Assembly (NCBI GenBank): GCA_016584495.1
Contig: WAID01000006.1
Coordinates: 1-64,000, forward strand
DNA from: Celoporthe dispersa
Taxonomy: Eukaryota; Ascomycota; Sordariomycetes; Diaporthales; Cryphonectriaceae
Direction of reading: 5' to 3'
Length of the DNA stretch: 64,000 bases
The notes below the pieces were generated by a model. That model had not been told where the DNA came from. It searched no databases and worked only from the letters and a program-made list of their open reading frames with translations. Below, one piece after another: positions 1 to 13,014 of the stretch (positions are counted from its first letter, which is position 1; every line of letters begins with the position of its first letter). Position numbers and translations under genes: made by a program.

Positions 1-75
1 AATAGCCACTACCGTATTTTACACTGTGCTATAATTATTTTTAGTCAAAAATAATAAGTCTGACTCCTGACCTGA

Positions 76-201
76 CCCTGACCCTAACCCTGACCCTGAC
101 CCTAACCCTGACCCTAACCCTGACCCTGACCCTGACCCTAACCCTGACCCTGACCCTAACCCTGACCCTGACCCTAACCCTGACCCTGACCCTAACCCTA
201 A
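76..201. repeat. Telomere-like (CCCTAA/CCCTGA) hexamer tract
   Basis: Twenty-one perfect hexamers run without interruption, 8 CCCTAA and 13 CCCTGA, mostly in the order CCCTGA-CCCTGA-CCCTAA, which gives an 18-bp higher-order period. The C-rich strand reads 5'>3' on the plus strand, as expected at a left chromosome end. The tract is preceded by about 75 bp of unrelated sequence and runs straight into an LTR-like repeat. It is therefore interstitial, or the window starts inside a subtelomere, rather than being a clean telomere. Confidence 0.85.
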
Positions 202-317
202 CCCTGGGTTATGTAATCCTTTTTCTCTGCCACTTTTGTATCTGGATTCTGCTAGTTTTCCATACCCCGCTATTAGGCCACTTTATTTATAACCTGCATA
301 TTAGATAAATCATAACA
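190..317. repeat. Left LTR-like repeat of the gypsy element
   Basis: From the CCCTAACCCTGGG junction to tcataaca it matches 7,105-7,228 without gaps. Over the 117 bp from 201 there are 10 differences, all transitions. Eight have T or A in this copy where the right copy has C or G, and six of those are CA>TA or TG>TA. This copy is therefore the more heavily RIP-mutated one. Confidence 0.75.
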
Positions 318-505
318 TTATCTTCCTCCTATCGATTATTATCCTTAATGATCTTTCGTAAATAATCTCTATTCTTCCAGCATATTATTATGCCTTCCTA
401 ATCGAGATATCGTACAGAATTATTGCTTCTCGTATATCAAAATCTTATTCTTCTCGCTGGGCTTTCATTCTTACTGCTATTATATCTCGCAGCTCTCTTT
501 CCCCT

Positions 506-953
506 ATGCCTTGTTCCTACTGCGAGGATCACAAGCTAAGCGCCGAGTATCGCATCGATAACTTCTCTTCTCATTATTGCATTTGCATCCGCCTAAACTT
601 ATCCAATTATAATTACTATAAGCTCTCCTCTAAGCAGCTTAATCGGATTACTGCTAAGCATTGCTGCCTAGAGAAAGAGTTGGAAGTAGTTAAGAAAAAA
701 AGCCGCCATCTTAAATACGAAAATCTTTCATCTGCGGAAACAGAAGAAATTATGGTATAAAAAGATAATGCAGGCAATTTATTGCAGCATTAATAATTTG
801 GAGAAGTTGGAATATATAGAGCAGAAGAAGGCTAAAGCTGAATATATAGCTATTGAGAATGCTAACCGGAGTATTGAGATTTTGGTACTCGAGGGTTCTT
901 TGCCTAAGGAGTATCCTAATCCATCTTTGCAGAGAATTAAGAAGATTAACTAA
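506..953 (+). pseudogene. Remnant of a Cys-rich/coiled-coil retroelement-associated ORF
   Basis: Two open segments (84 and 61 codons) are split by a stop near 758. The first begins with a Cys-x2-Cys pair (PCSYCEDH) and a second Cys pair about 20 residues on. A charged helical stretch rich in E and K follows, and the second segment continues as E/K-rich helix. From memory, small ORFs with this layout occur beside gypsy elements in many filamentous fungi, opposite to pol, with unknown function. The reading depends on layout more than on identity. It lies just inside the left LTR. Confidence 0.45.
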
Positions 954-3029
954 TCTACTATAAATCTTAATTTGTTTGGCATTACGAATTCTGGGAATAT
1001 AGGTGCTGGTCTTTCTACAAGCTTATGATTTTTAGATAAATCTGCTATCTCTGATTCTCATTTTGAGCCAAAGCGATCTTTCTTAGTCTATAAAAGTATT
1101 ATTTCGCCAATATTCTTGAATTAAATCTTTGCTAATATTAGCTGGTTTTTCCTATAAGCTTTTGCTATTGTTATAGCCTTTCTATTTAATAAGGTATTAG
1201 TATCCTTTTCCTCTTTTGTATACGCTTTAAATCTCTTCTATTTCTTATTATTATTCTTTATCTAAAGCAATATCATTATTATATAAAAGTTTTGCGCTAG
1301 ATAATACTAGTTTGAAAAGTAATATATAGAAGACTGGATATAATCTTTAATATAATATCGCGAGTTTATAATTGATTAGCGAGATCTTATATAGGATTTT
1401 GAAAAGTCCTAGTTTCTTATGGTTCAGTTTATCGTTAGGTCTTATAGTTTTAATATTTTTGCGAATTAGGTAGATTTTATCTCTCTCTTATAAGATTGAT
1501 CTCTCAATCTTCTTAAAGTTTGCATACTAAATCATATATTCCTGGATAAATGCGAGTTCTGACTATAATCTTTCTCTAATCTTTCTAAATCTGAGCACCT
1601 TTTTTTCTGCAGCTTCTGCATTTGCTTCTAGCAATGCTTCATAGTAGGCTATTAGATTATGCCTATAGAATGCATAGAATAATGAAACTCTTATAGTACT
1701 AATATCTGCACTATTGTATGCGAATTGCGCTAATAATAGCAATTCAATCCAATTATTCTGCTCCTAGTTAACATAATGCCTAAAGTATTATTCCATAATT
1801 TAATTAATTCGTTCCATTTATCTATCTATCTGCAGATAGAATGCAATTGATATCTTATATGCAGCTCCAAGCTATTTTATAAGCAATATTCAGAAGTTTG
1901 ATGCAAATTTCCTATCTCTATCCAAAATAAGTTCCTATAGTATTCTGTAATTAGCTACTATAGTTCTAAGGAATATATATACAAATTCTTCTGCTATATT
2001 GCTTTCCTTATAGGATAAGAAATAAGCATACTTGCTCAGTCTGCAAACTACTACTAAAATGCTATCAAATTGCACTTTAATTAAGAGTTTTTATAAGAGA
2101 GATAGCTTAATAATAAAGTCTAGGCTAATTAATTGCTAAATAGCTATAGATATCAATAAGGATTGCAGTAATCCATAAGACTTATATCATTCTGCCTTAT
2201 TTTTCTTGCAGCTATTGCATATCTTAAAGATGTCTTCTATCCTTTTCCTGAGTCCTAGAGAGTCCCAATATCTCCGGATTTTTTCATAGATTGCCCTAAC
2301 TCCCTAGTATCCATATGCGGGTACGCTATATACTTCCTTAATATATTTATCTTATTCTGCTGGAATCATATCTTCTAGATTCTTTCTTTAATATGCGATC
2401 CTAAGCATCACATTAATCTCCTATATCTATACAAGATTGCCATCCTTATCCATACTAAGGAATATCCATTCTTCGATCTCTATATCTAATCGAAGGTCTG
2501 ATCGTCTGCTGAGAGCATCTGCTCTAATATTTTCTTTTCCTAGAATATGGATTATCTTAATATCAAACTAGGAGAGAAATTCTGCCCATCGAACTTATTA
2601 CCTGTTTAGAACCTTAATTATTGTAAATATTATAAAGTTCTTATAATCCATAAATACCTTAATTAGCAATTTTGCTCCGATCAGATAGTATTACTATTCC
2701 TAAAATATGTACACTATTGCTATAAATTCCTTATCTGGAATTCCATATTATAATTCTAGCTTATTGAACTTTTTCGAAAAATTCGCTATAAGTTTTAGCC
2801 ATTCTTAATCATCTCTTTAGATCAGTTCTACACTGTATTCATACTCTGATGCATCGAGTGCGATCTCGAATTCTCATATTAGATTAGCTTCTTCGAGGAT
2901 TAGATCTTTCGCAATCTTAGTCTTGATAGTTTCAAAAGCTTTCTATTCTTTCTTATCTTATCGAAACGCTTTGCTCTTTTTCGTCAGATTCGTTAATAGT
3001 TTGACAATTACTAAGTAATTGCTAATAAA

Positions 3030-3308
3030 CTATCGATAGAAGTTTGCATATCCGAGGAATGCTCTAACATCCTTTACTATCTTAAGGATTAGCCAATTGC
3101 ATAATGCTTCGATCTTATCCTTCTGCATCCGTATATAGCCTAGCTTAATAGTATATCCGAGATAGTCAATTTTTTGAATATGAAAGTAACTCTTAATTAG
3201 TTCTATAAAGAGTTTATTATCTTCTAGCATTTGTAAAATTATCCATATATACTTTCTATATTCCTTATAATCTTTGGAAGTAGATAAGGATATCATCGAG
3301 GTAGGCAA
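3030..3308 (-). pseudogene. Reverse transcriptase fragment, Ty3/gypsy pol
   Basis: This 92-codon frame contains the block LGYTIKLGYIRMQKDKIEAL followed by FLGYANFYR. That is the gypsy RT thumb/connection pattern (hFLGY...I...P.KI..I..W then FLG..NFYR). It starts at an alternative codon and is cut by stops on both sides. RNase H and integrase should lie at lower coordinates on the same strand (about 3,000 down to 1,000), but I can follow only scattered residues there. Confidence 0.75.
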
Positions 3309-6300
3309 TAACGAAGATATTGAAGTATTCGCATAGAATATAATTGATCATTTCTTAGAAAGATATAGATATATTGGTTAATCTAAAAAATATAATTTAG
3401 TATTCGAAGTATCTATAGCAAGTCCTGAAAACTATCTTCCATTCTTCTCTTTCCTTAATGCATATATAGTAGTAATCTTTCTTGAGATCGAATGCTATAA
3501 ACTATTATGCGCTGTATAATCAGTCTTTAAGCTCTTTAATAAGCAGTAAGAAGTATCAATTCTTAATAATAATATCGTTAAGCTGTCTATAATCCATGCA
3601 AAGCCTAAGCTTGCTATTTTTCTTAAGTACAAACATTATAGAATATCCTGCTAAAGATTATAATAGTCTAATATATCCTTGCTTGAAATTCTCATCCAAA
3701 TACTCCCTAAGTACTTCGAATTCTACCTTATTCAAGCTATAAATTGGCTTGAATTCTGGTTTAATTCCCTTTCTTTAGGGGGATCTTGTAGTCGAATAGT
3801 CTATATTCTGGAAATCTATTTTTGAATTTTCCTAAGAACAATTCTATGAATTTTTGATATTCTCTCGGAATTCTCTTGAATATTAGTATAAATCCTTCTT
3901 TGATTTCTGCTATCTAGAAAAACAGAAGATACCGTTAAGCGTTTTTCTTTTCATTTTGAGATGCTTCTAGGCAGCTTCCCTATAAGCTATTGGTCATATC
4001 GGGCTTTAATTATTCTTTTTCCTTTATTAGGCGATCTAAATCGGTATTTATAATCTATTATAGCTTATTAATTCCTTTTCTCGGAAGACTAATCTCTTTA
4101 TAATTCTAAAGTCTATACTTATTGCTTTATAATATGCTTTTTCTTCGCATCCAGCTGCTATCTATTATAGTATATAATTCATCTTCAATCCTTTTTGTAG
4201 ATCTGAAGATTCCATAATCCTTCTCTATAAGCTATCGATCCTTGCCGATTTGAAGATATATATAAGTCTATTTGAATGCCTTTTCCTTGGGTTATATTTA
4301 ATAATTAGATCCTGCCTTTCGTCTTTGATTGCAACTATCTTTTTGGGTATAGCTTGTTCCCAAGAGATCTAGCTAATAGTCCAATTAATTCGAGAATTAT
4401 GCTTCTTAAGCTAAAGAAATCCTAAAATTAGCGCATACTATACTATATTTATAATATCAAAGATAATATATATCGTAAAACCTTGGATAAATATTAGTAG
4501 ATAATTAATCTTTATATCTATAATATCCTAATTATATAAGACAAGTTTTTCTTCTATAGTGCTGAGAGTATAGGATTCTTCTTTATACTGCTATAGTATC
4601 TATGCTATATTGACTATTCGTGATAAAATATAGTTTCCTTAAGCGCTACTATCTAATAATACGCAATATCTTTATCTGTTAATAATCATATCAAATGTAA
4701 TATATGCATAGTCCTTCTTGACTATTATGCATAAAAATCTTACTAATCCAGATCATTTATTATCCTTTACGAGCAATTTCTTTCTTTTGGGGATTGAATT
4801 GCTTGTCTTGCAAGTCTCCTTACTTGCTAGTAACTATACTAGCGCCTTTTCTTCTAATCTTGGTCGCTATACTATACATTTGCTTTCTTCTACTTATAAA
4901 TTTTGCATACTCTAATAATGCATTGCTATTATTTAGTATGCTTATTGATATAAGCTTCTGGGAAATTGTTTAGATACTTAATCTATATATATCCCTGGAT
5001 ATAGTCGAGTTTTTTTATAAATCTGATACTTAGTTCTTCAATAGTATGAATAATCTCATCTTATTCCCTGATTGGGAAGCATTCGTTTTCCGCTTTCTTT
5101 GCAAAATGTATCTTGCAATTATAATGCATATAGGAGATCTATGCAATCTCGTAATGCTTTCTGTAATAATAGGCAATCCTAGAGTTTTCATGCCTAAGAG
5201 CTCCTGCTTCTTAGAAGAGTATATAAGTGAAAATCTCTCTGAATCGTTATACTCGGATAATATATCTAGTCTATTCCTATCTCAAGTTTTGTGCTAATAT
5301 CCCTTTATATGCCATTTATTCTTAGCTAGTATTATTATTCTCTGATTTGGGAGTCTCCGATTATAATAGCTTATTTAGCTATCTATCCTGTAAATCTTCC
5401 GATTCAGGGATTTTCATTGCTACTTCCTTTGATTCCTTATTAAGGAGTCATATCCAGTATTCCAAAAGGAATCTCCCTTTATCATCCCCTAATTAGCTAT
5501 TTTCTGATTGATTATCTATTAGGTTGAATAAATAGTCCAAATTGCTATTTTGCAAAATTTTGTTATAGTATAGGCTATATTATCCTATAGCTAGTAGCTT
5601 CTTTCCCTTAAGCTTCCTAGAGAACTATTCTGAGCTTTTTTTTTCCGCAAAGTGCAGTAAGCATCCATTATCGTAACAGAATATTCAGTTGAGATATTTA
5701 TAAGCAATAGAGTCTGCTGCTTGCTCGAATAGATAATTATTGCTTAATTGATTGAATTCCTATTACCTAGCGATATTTGCTTATCGTCCTTCCTAAACGG
5801 ATTGCTATCTAAATTTCTTAAGCTATCTATAATCGTATGCGAAATATCCTGATTTCCTATAATTAAAGCATCCTCTATTGCTTTTGCGAATATCGCAATT
5901 TGTAGTATTAAGTTCTATAAGTCCAGTGTAAATACTGCCGCTTTGGGAAGTATTATACTGCTTCTTTTGATATTAGAATTTCTTGCTTGAGTTGGCTAGG
6001 ATTCTCCAAATCTAGCCTCCTCTTTTCTTAGACTTCTCTATCTATTGTTTATATAGGCGATTATCGATGCGGATTGCCTAATTCGAGAATATTGCAAAGT
6101 CTTCCAGCTAATCCTATTTAGAGATTTTATCCTTAACTTCGTCCTTAAATCCTTTATAATAGTATTTTATAAGATTCTTATCTTCTTATAAAAGCTATAT
6201 TGAGAGTTATTTAAATCTAATTATATAAGTCGAGACTAACTTAGTCTGCTTTAGATCTATAAATTATTAAGCTGTGATGCATTCTTCATTTGGGTTACTG

Positions 6301-7104
6301 AAGGTTTCTTTAAAAGCTTTCTCGAAACTTGCGAAAGAATCGAATATATCCTTAATATCTTGATTGCATGCGTTGAGATTATCCTAATACTCCAGATAGT
6401 TGCGCAGAGAAGGTTCGTACCAAATAAGGGCATTCTTTTCGAAGCAAGTTCCGGCAAGAATGACTTTTTCATGCTCAAAAGTGAACTAGGCAGCATAATA
6501 TAGAAAATATGCTTTGCAATAGATAAGGAATCTGTAAAATGTCTTCTGCGCTCCGTCGTACATAACTGGCTTATCCATCTTATATGCCTTGTTCGCTGTA
6601 GTAGGAACTAGATTATTATTCTATCGCTGTAAAATGCGAATCTGCTTCTGAAAGTTAGCGATAGCATTAACTATCTGTTTATGCATAGGCTTGTAAGTAA
6701 ATAAAGTAGGCGTCTGAGGAGCTATTATATTCCGTATTGCTTAAGAGAGTAATACTGAACTTTTCTTGAATAAGAGTCATCAAAATATAATAAGCACTGC
6801 AATAATCCGAAGATCCCTAAGTACTAATTGGATTTATGCTAGCAAGAGAGATATCAAAAGTATTGAGTCTTTGAATACGGAATCGTGCGAGTCTTAATAA
6901 GCAATGCAAGTATTCATTGCTTTTGGGGCTATCTAATATATAAGACTGAATACTTAGATTGATAACTAAAGAGCTATATATTGAATCTATCTATTAGTAA
7001 TGAGTATATCCTTATATATCTAGCTCTTCAGTTTGATAGATATGATAGATATTTATCCTATCTATCACTGATAGATATGATAGATATCTATCTTATCTAT
7101 CAGT

Positions 7105-7228
7105 AACCCTAACCCTGGGTTATGTAATTCTTTTTCTCTGCCACTTTTGTATCTGGATTCTGCCAGTTTTCCATGCCCCGCTATTGGGCTACTTTATTTG
7201 TGACCTGCATATTGGATAGGTCATAACA
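7105..7228. repeat. Right LTR-like repeat of the gypsy element
   Basis: Contains CCCTAACCCTGGG, then about 115 bp matching the left copy, and ends tcataaca. It is preceded by a palindromic GATAGATA-type stretch (7,028-7,103) that probably belongs to the LTR. This copy keeps more CA/TG dinucleotides than the left one, so it is closer to the ancestral sequence. Confidence 0.7.
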
Positions 7229-9150
7229 GAGAGATTATTGCTTATATTATATTGCTAAAGCAAAAAGGCTAGCTATAGAAAGCAGAGCTTCTAGCTATTT
7301 TGAATTTATATATAAGATAAGATAAGCAAGAAAAGAAGCTATAAAGTTTAGCAATTTAGATAGATAGGCTAGAAAGTATATACAGAGATAGAAAAGCTAG
7401 CTTAAAAAAGATAAATATATTAGAGAAAATTCTAAAATATAGAATAAGCTAGGAGAATTGGAAAGCTATCTTAGCTTCGAAAAATATTAGCAGGTAGATT
7501 ATAGCTTAATAATAATAATCAAGAAACTGATAAGATAATAAGCCAAATATTTCTTTTTTTAAAATCAATATCTATATAAGAAAAGAATAATATAATATTG
7601 AATAAGAATAAAAGAAAGGGATTGCAAAAAAAGATCTAATATAGAAAGCTATAAAAAATAGAGATAAAGTAAATAATAAGGCTAGATCTCTTTTTATAGT
7701 AATATATAAAAGTAGAAATAGCTAAGTAAAAAAGAAGAGAAAGAGAGAATTTATAGGCAGCTAAGCTGCTAAGAAAGAAGCAGCAATCTATAGAAAAGTA
7801 TTAGATGCTAATAAGAATCGCAATTATAGCTATAAATAGCTTAATATAGGAATCTCAGAAGCTTATAGCTTCAAAATATAGCATATCCGAAGCTAGTAAA
7901 ATCCCAGATTCTATTATACTGCTTTAGCTATCCAAGATATTAGTAGATTGCTTTTATTATCAAGAGCGAGAATAAAGCAGAGCTAGATCCTATTAATAAT
8001 AGAATATTAGAATAGCTAAATCTTAAGCTTTATTATATTGCCTTTAGCTATTATCGGAAATGCTTATAAAGAGAGATAAATAGCTAAGATTATAAATATG
8101 AAAAAGAATAAGAAGATAAGAAATTGCTATCTTTGACTAATAATATAGAAAAAATCTTATATATATCTTGCTATTATTATATTGCAGCTATAATAAGCTA
8201 TAATATGCATTATAAAAAAGCTAGCAGAGCTATTGCTTAAGAGCTTGCTTTTGCATTAAAAAGTTGAGAAAAGAGCTAGGTTTGCTTTATCTAATAAAGT
8301 AGCTAAAAAGTAAAAGATTATCTATTCTTAATAGCTAGAAAGCTTTTCTTTTTGCAAGCTAAAATATAAATATAATTATAGAATTAAATAGATTAATAAG
8401 AAATAGATAATTTATAAAGGCTTTAGTAGCTCTAGAATATTAGAGCAATTTTAGAATATTAGAATAGCTTTAGGATATTTAAGCTATCTTAGAATAAAAA
8501 AGAGATAAAGATAATAAAAGTTTAAAAAAGGATAAAAGCTTATTATAGATTTATTTAGAGAATAGATTTATATAAAAAGAGAAAAGTATATCTAATTGCA
8601 ATTCCTATAATATAAAATTCAAAAAGATATAATAATTATCTATTAGCAAGCTTTTTGAATCTATCTATTTTCTATAATACATACTCTTTATGCTATCTAT
8701 TATAATTTGATCTCTCTATTCTTCTTACTTTTCCTCTAATCTCTTTCTTTGCATTAAGCAAAAAGTATATTAATCTCTGCCTTATCTCTATAATATAGTG
8801 CCTTTCTATCTCTAGTAGTGCAGAAAAATTATCTGGATAATAGTTTTAATCCAATTAGCTTTTCTCCTATCTTTCTATACTCTACTAATTTAGAGATCTA
8901 TAGCTAATAGCCTCGATTCCTACTATAAATAAGATCTTTTATAAAGATTGCATTATACTGCTTTCAATTTAGTATCTCTTTTCTATTTTATTCATTTTAT
9001 TAGCTTTCTTCTCTTTTGAAATTAGTTAGCTATATTCTATCTATCTATTATTCTATGCTGGAGCAAATATACTTATCTCAGCAATAAAGCAGCCAGAGGA
9101 GTAATAAGCAATCTGCTCTATCAGCTTAATATAGCTAAGTTGCCAAGCTA
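7229..9150. other. AT-rich relic sequence, no gene recognised
   Basis: Purine-rich on the plus strand to about 8,640, with closely spaced TAG and TAA stops in all frames, then pyrimidine-rich. It looks like further RIP-mutated transposon. I find no frame worth calling. Confidence 0.5.
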
Positions 9151-9155
9151 ATCAA

Positions 9156-9329
9156 TCGATTAATAGCTCAGTTTTTCGATTAACAATCCAGTTTTTCGAT
9201 TAATATTGGCCAATAGATCGATTGATATTGCTATTAGCATCTAATCCTAATCGATTAACGCTAGCCTCGCTGTTAATGCTTTTTTATCTGCTATTGATTA
9301 GATGCAGCTATCCCTGCTAATTCGATTAA
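9156..9329. repeat. Cluster of TCGATTAA motifs
   Basis: Exact TCGATTAA occurs at 9,156, 9,176, 9,196, 9,251 and 9,322, with a one-base variant TCGATTGA at 9,218. The first three copies are 20 bp apart. These are nearly the only CG dinucleotides in this AT-rich stretch. The function is unknown; regular spacing would fit protein-binding sites near a transposon end, or an old tandem array. Confidence 0.6.
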
Positions 9330-10278
9330 TGCCAAGCCATCTTTTCATTAGTCTAGACTCATGAGTAATTATGGATACATCAATGCATTGATTTTGTCGA
9401 TTACACACGTATTACTAGAGCTAAGGCACTCGCTTTCGTATCCGATCTCGAATTATCTGCTTGCACTATATAATCGGAAAAACTATTAGTATAATATGCC
9501 TATTATCTATAGCACCTTGCGCGCTTGCTTTGCTTATTTGCTTATATTTCTCTCTTTTTCTATATATTCATTTATGCATGCTTTTTGCAGCAATATTCTT
9601 ACATCTATCTAATTATCTATATAATATAGCTATATATATCGCACTATAATTTATCAATTTCTGCAAGTATAATGAATAATATAGGCAGTATAATGGATAA
9701 TGGATACTGAAACTCTCATAATTTGGCTTAGTTCTGAATAATCTTCTTAATAATATGAATAGCTTCTGCAATTCTTATCTTCTCACTTATTTCGATAGAT
9801 AGATAGCTTTTTCGAAAATAAATTCGAATCTTGTCAGCAATATATACAATTTTATATATCTTGCATATAATGAGAAGATATTCGGGCAGATAAATAAACA
9901 GTTTTATTTTTAAGATCGATAGCTATAGTTCTGCTAAAAGCTAATTATATCTATATAAGCAATTCTATATTCTCTTTCTTTTATATAGAATTCTATCGAA
10001 TTTCTTTTTCTGATTGAAAGAATGCATTTCGTATTACTTTTAACTTTATGTTCCTGGATGCATTAATATTGCTTTTTGAACTAATCGATTATAAACTAGC
10101 TTATTTTTCATATTTTTATTGACGATGCTTTCTCAAACGAACTTTGCTTTCTAAGCAATCTGCTATTATATATTTTATATATAGCAATAATTTTTCTAAA
10201 TTCGATAAATAATATCCCTATATAGTCTGCTCTTGATTGATTTTATTTATATATGATTCAGATAAGAAAAAGTCTACA
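9330..10278. other. AT-rich relic sequence, no gene recognised
   Basis: Only short frames such as 9,461-9,649 (a hydrophobic 62-codon frame typical of AT-rich noise). I see no family signature. Confidence 0.4.
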
Positions 10279-10393
10279 GAATCTACTTTTATAATTTTCA
10301 ATAGAGTCTATCTTCTGTCTTTATTAGCGTCCTTTTTTGAGATACCGCGTTTTCTACGAAGTATTCAACCCTCCATCGTAGCATTCAAATTAG
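10279..10393. repeat. Direct repeat A, copy 1
   Basis: About 115 bp, from ctacttttataattttcaa to a gcattcaaattag end, matches 13,015-13,129 in the same orientation without gaps, with mostly C/T and A/G differences. The two copies are 2.7 kb apart and could be the terminal repeats of a small non-autonomous LTR element, or two solo LTRs. Confidence 0.7.
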
Positions 10394-13014
10394 AAATGCA
10401 CTCTGCTTATCTGCTTGCTGAATAATCGATTATATTTATTACTAGAAAAGCTGGATTAGCTATAAATATTAGACTAGCAGCTTGCTAATCTCGCATAGCA
10501 AATAGTGATAAACTATCTTAATATGCTTACTATTCTAATATCTCTTATAATATCTTATTATAAAGCAGATAGCTTGGCTATATATAAAAATATTTTGTAA
10601 GCTATACTCTATATTTTGATATTGAATCCCGAGAATCTTAATAGTTTACGCTAGCTGCCTGTCTATTAGATGCAATATAATTCAGAGCTTCTTCTAAAAA
10701 GCTTTAATAGCAGCTTTATAAGCTTAGATTGCTTTTGCTTTATAAGAGTGCTTATTATTGCCAAGCTGAAACCAAAATATTACTATCTGAGCTGCTTAAG
10801 CAATATACTGCATAATCCAATTTCGGCTTAAAGCAAGCTAATAGAGATTTTAATCTTCTATAAGAAATAAGTATTATATTCGCTTCTCGCTATAGTTATC
10901 TTATATTTGCAGCTATTCAATTATTAGCAGCTGCTCTTGCTCTACTATATATATTAGCTTGCTCAAGCTTTATTGCATTTTATTTACTAGATTATATAAT
11001 ATATTAGAAAGCTAGCTTATAGTGAATTGGATATATTAATAAATAATTCAATCTCTGATCCAATCGATCTAGCTAAGTCTTGCTATTTCAAATCGAATCT
11101 TTATTCTATATGTATGCGTATCGAAAAGCTAATCTATTATAGTCGACTCTGCTTTAGCCTAATTAATTATTCGCATTATAAATTGCTAGATTTTGAAATA
11201 GATATATTAGAGTATATTGATAGCTTGATTATATGCTTTCTTCTTTAGCAAGCTGCATTTCAGTTTAGCTATCTCTTTCTTATGCTCTAGAAAAGCCTAA
11301 TAGACAACTAATATCCGCGCAATTTTAATTATAGTAGAATAGATTTATATATAATTTAATATGCTTACTTAGCTATTATTAGCTTAAAAGCTTAAAATAG
11401 CTAGCTTATTAATAATCGGATTTTTATATTCGCTCTACTAGAATAAATATCGAAAAAAGCTAATAATTATATATAGAAAAAGCTAGTTAAGCTTACTTTC
11501 GATTATCAATATATTAGCTGCTTTCTTAACTATATTAATAAATGCATTAAAAGCAATTTCTTATTTCTTTATAAACTAATAAAGTAGATATATTTTAAGA
11601 TTCTTTTCTTATAATTAGATTTAGAAATATAATAGCTTATTAAATACACTTTTATAATACGCTTATAAGCTATTTTCTATATAGTTATTGAAAAGCTTTA
11701 TAAGCTTATTATGAATCTTTTGCATTAGATCTCAAAAAGAATAGCTAGCTCGATTTTCGAAAAGCAATAGATTATATATGCTTAATTGAATATTTATTCT
11801 GCGCAAGCCTATATCCTCTTTAGTATTAGCTTCTTCTTACTAATTAGATCGATTATTTATTGCAATTTATTTGAGTCGAGCTTATTTAAATACCTGGCTT
11901 AGCTTGTATAGATAATCTAGCTATTGAGCTCGCTTTTAGCCTTAGCTATCTTAATCCTTTTCTATGCTTGGAGATCAGCTTATACTTGCTGCTATATATA
12001 AAAACAGATAATTTATACAATATAGCTTTCGCTTCTTTTCTTTTCGCTCTTCTCGCAATAATTGCTTTTAATTACAAATTAGCTGCTAGCCTAGCAGAAT
12101 TGAAAGAACTGCTAATAGTATATATTACTTATCTATAGCAGATTGCAATATTTCTTCTTTTTCGCTATAATATAGCTGCCTTTCTACTAATTATTTACCT
12201 AGCTATGCGCAGCTTAGTAATATGCCTGAATCTGCTATAGCTAGCATGCGATATAGCTATAAGACCAGTATTGCAATCTATCTATTTTAGGCGCTTCTAG
12301 GAATAAGATTAATGCAATAGTTATCTTAAGAAATAGGAAATCTCAAAGACTCTTCTAGTATTAGAGAAAATTTAAGATCTTAATTATATTGGATAGAATC
12401 TATTTTCAGCTTTCAATACTAATTATACTATAATATATCTGCAAATATATTCGGATTTTATAAGCAATATATCCGATTTTATATTTCTTACATATTATAA
12501 TTCGATAATAGGCTAAATAGATAAATAGCTTTATTTTCAAGGATTTTTTTCGATTTATTATAGAGAAAAAATTCAATTCAGCTAGCTTTTTCTTTCTAAA
12601 TTCTATTATAATATGCTCAAAAAAGGAATGCATTTAAGAAAGCTGCATATAATTTAAACACATTAATATAACAAGCTCTTATAGCTAGATTGCTACTAAT
12701 CTAATCAATTCTGCTAGATTAATAAGCTTTGCTTACCTTATTTATTCAAGAATATCTAAAAAATCGTTACTAGTTTTATTATTTTTATATATAAGCTATC
12801 AAGAGATGGGAAAGAAGCTGAAAACAGAATCTATATCGCCTTATTAAGTACTTCTTTCTTTATATTTTTTTTTCTTTATTCTAGCTAGAAACTATTAATG
12901 AAGTCTAACTTTAGATTTTCATTGAAGTTTATTTTTGTAAATGAAATAGTCTGTGCACATTTATATGGAGTTTTCAATAAAGTCTAATAGACTTTATCGC
13001 TTTTTTATAGACAG
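10394..13014. other. AT-rich interior between direct repeats A
   Basis: No frame longer than about 75 codons and no recognisable protein signature. If the flanking repeats are LTRs, this is the interior of a coding-free or fully decayed element. Confidence 0.4.

Larger units (their letters stand above)
190..7228 (-). mobile_element. Degenerate Ty3/gypsy-type LTR retrotransposon
   Basis: Two similar LTR-like ends (about 190-317 and 7,105-7,228, both ending in tcataaca) lie 6.9 kb apart, a normal spacing for a gypsy element. A reverse-transcriptase remnant sits between them on the minus strand, so the right end is the element's 5' LTR. Remaining pol and gag regions (gag expected near 5.5-6.9 kb) are shredded by stops. 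An opposite-strand small ORF lies just inside the left repeat. The element is certainly dead. The outer LTR borders are unclear because the left copy merges with the telomere-like tract. Confidence 0.7.

Noticed and set aside
76..201. True chromosome end
   Set aside because: Unrelated sequence lies to its left and an LTR to its right, and the units are mixed, so it is treated as an interstitial tract.
9461..12633. Several 60-75 codon frames in the AT-rich block
   Set aside because: Ile/Tyr/Ser/Leu-rich composition follows from base bias; there are no motifs and no neighbouring exons.
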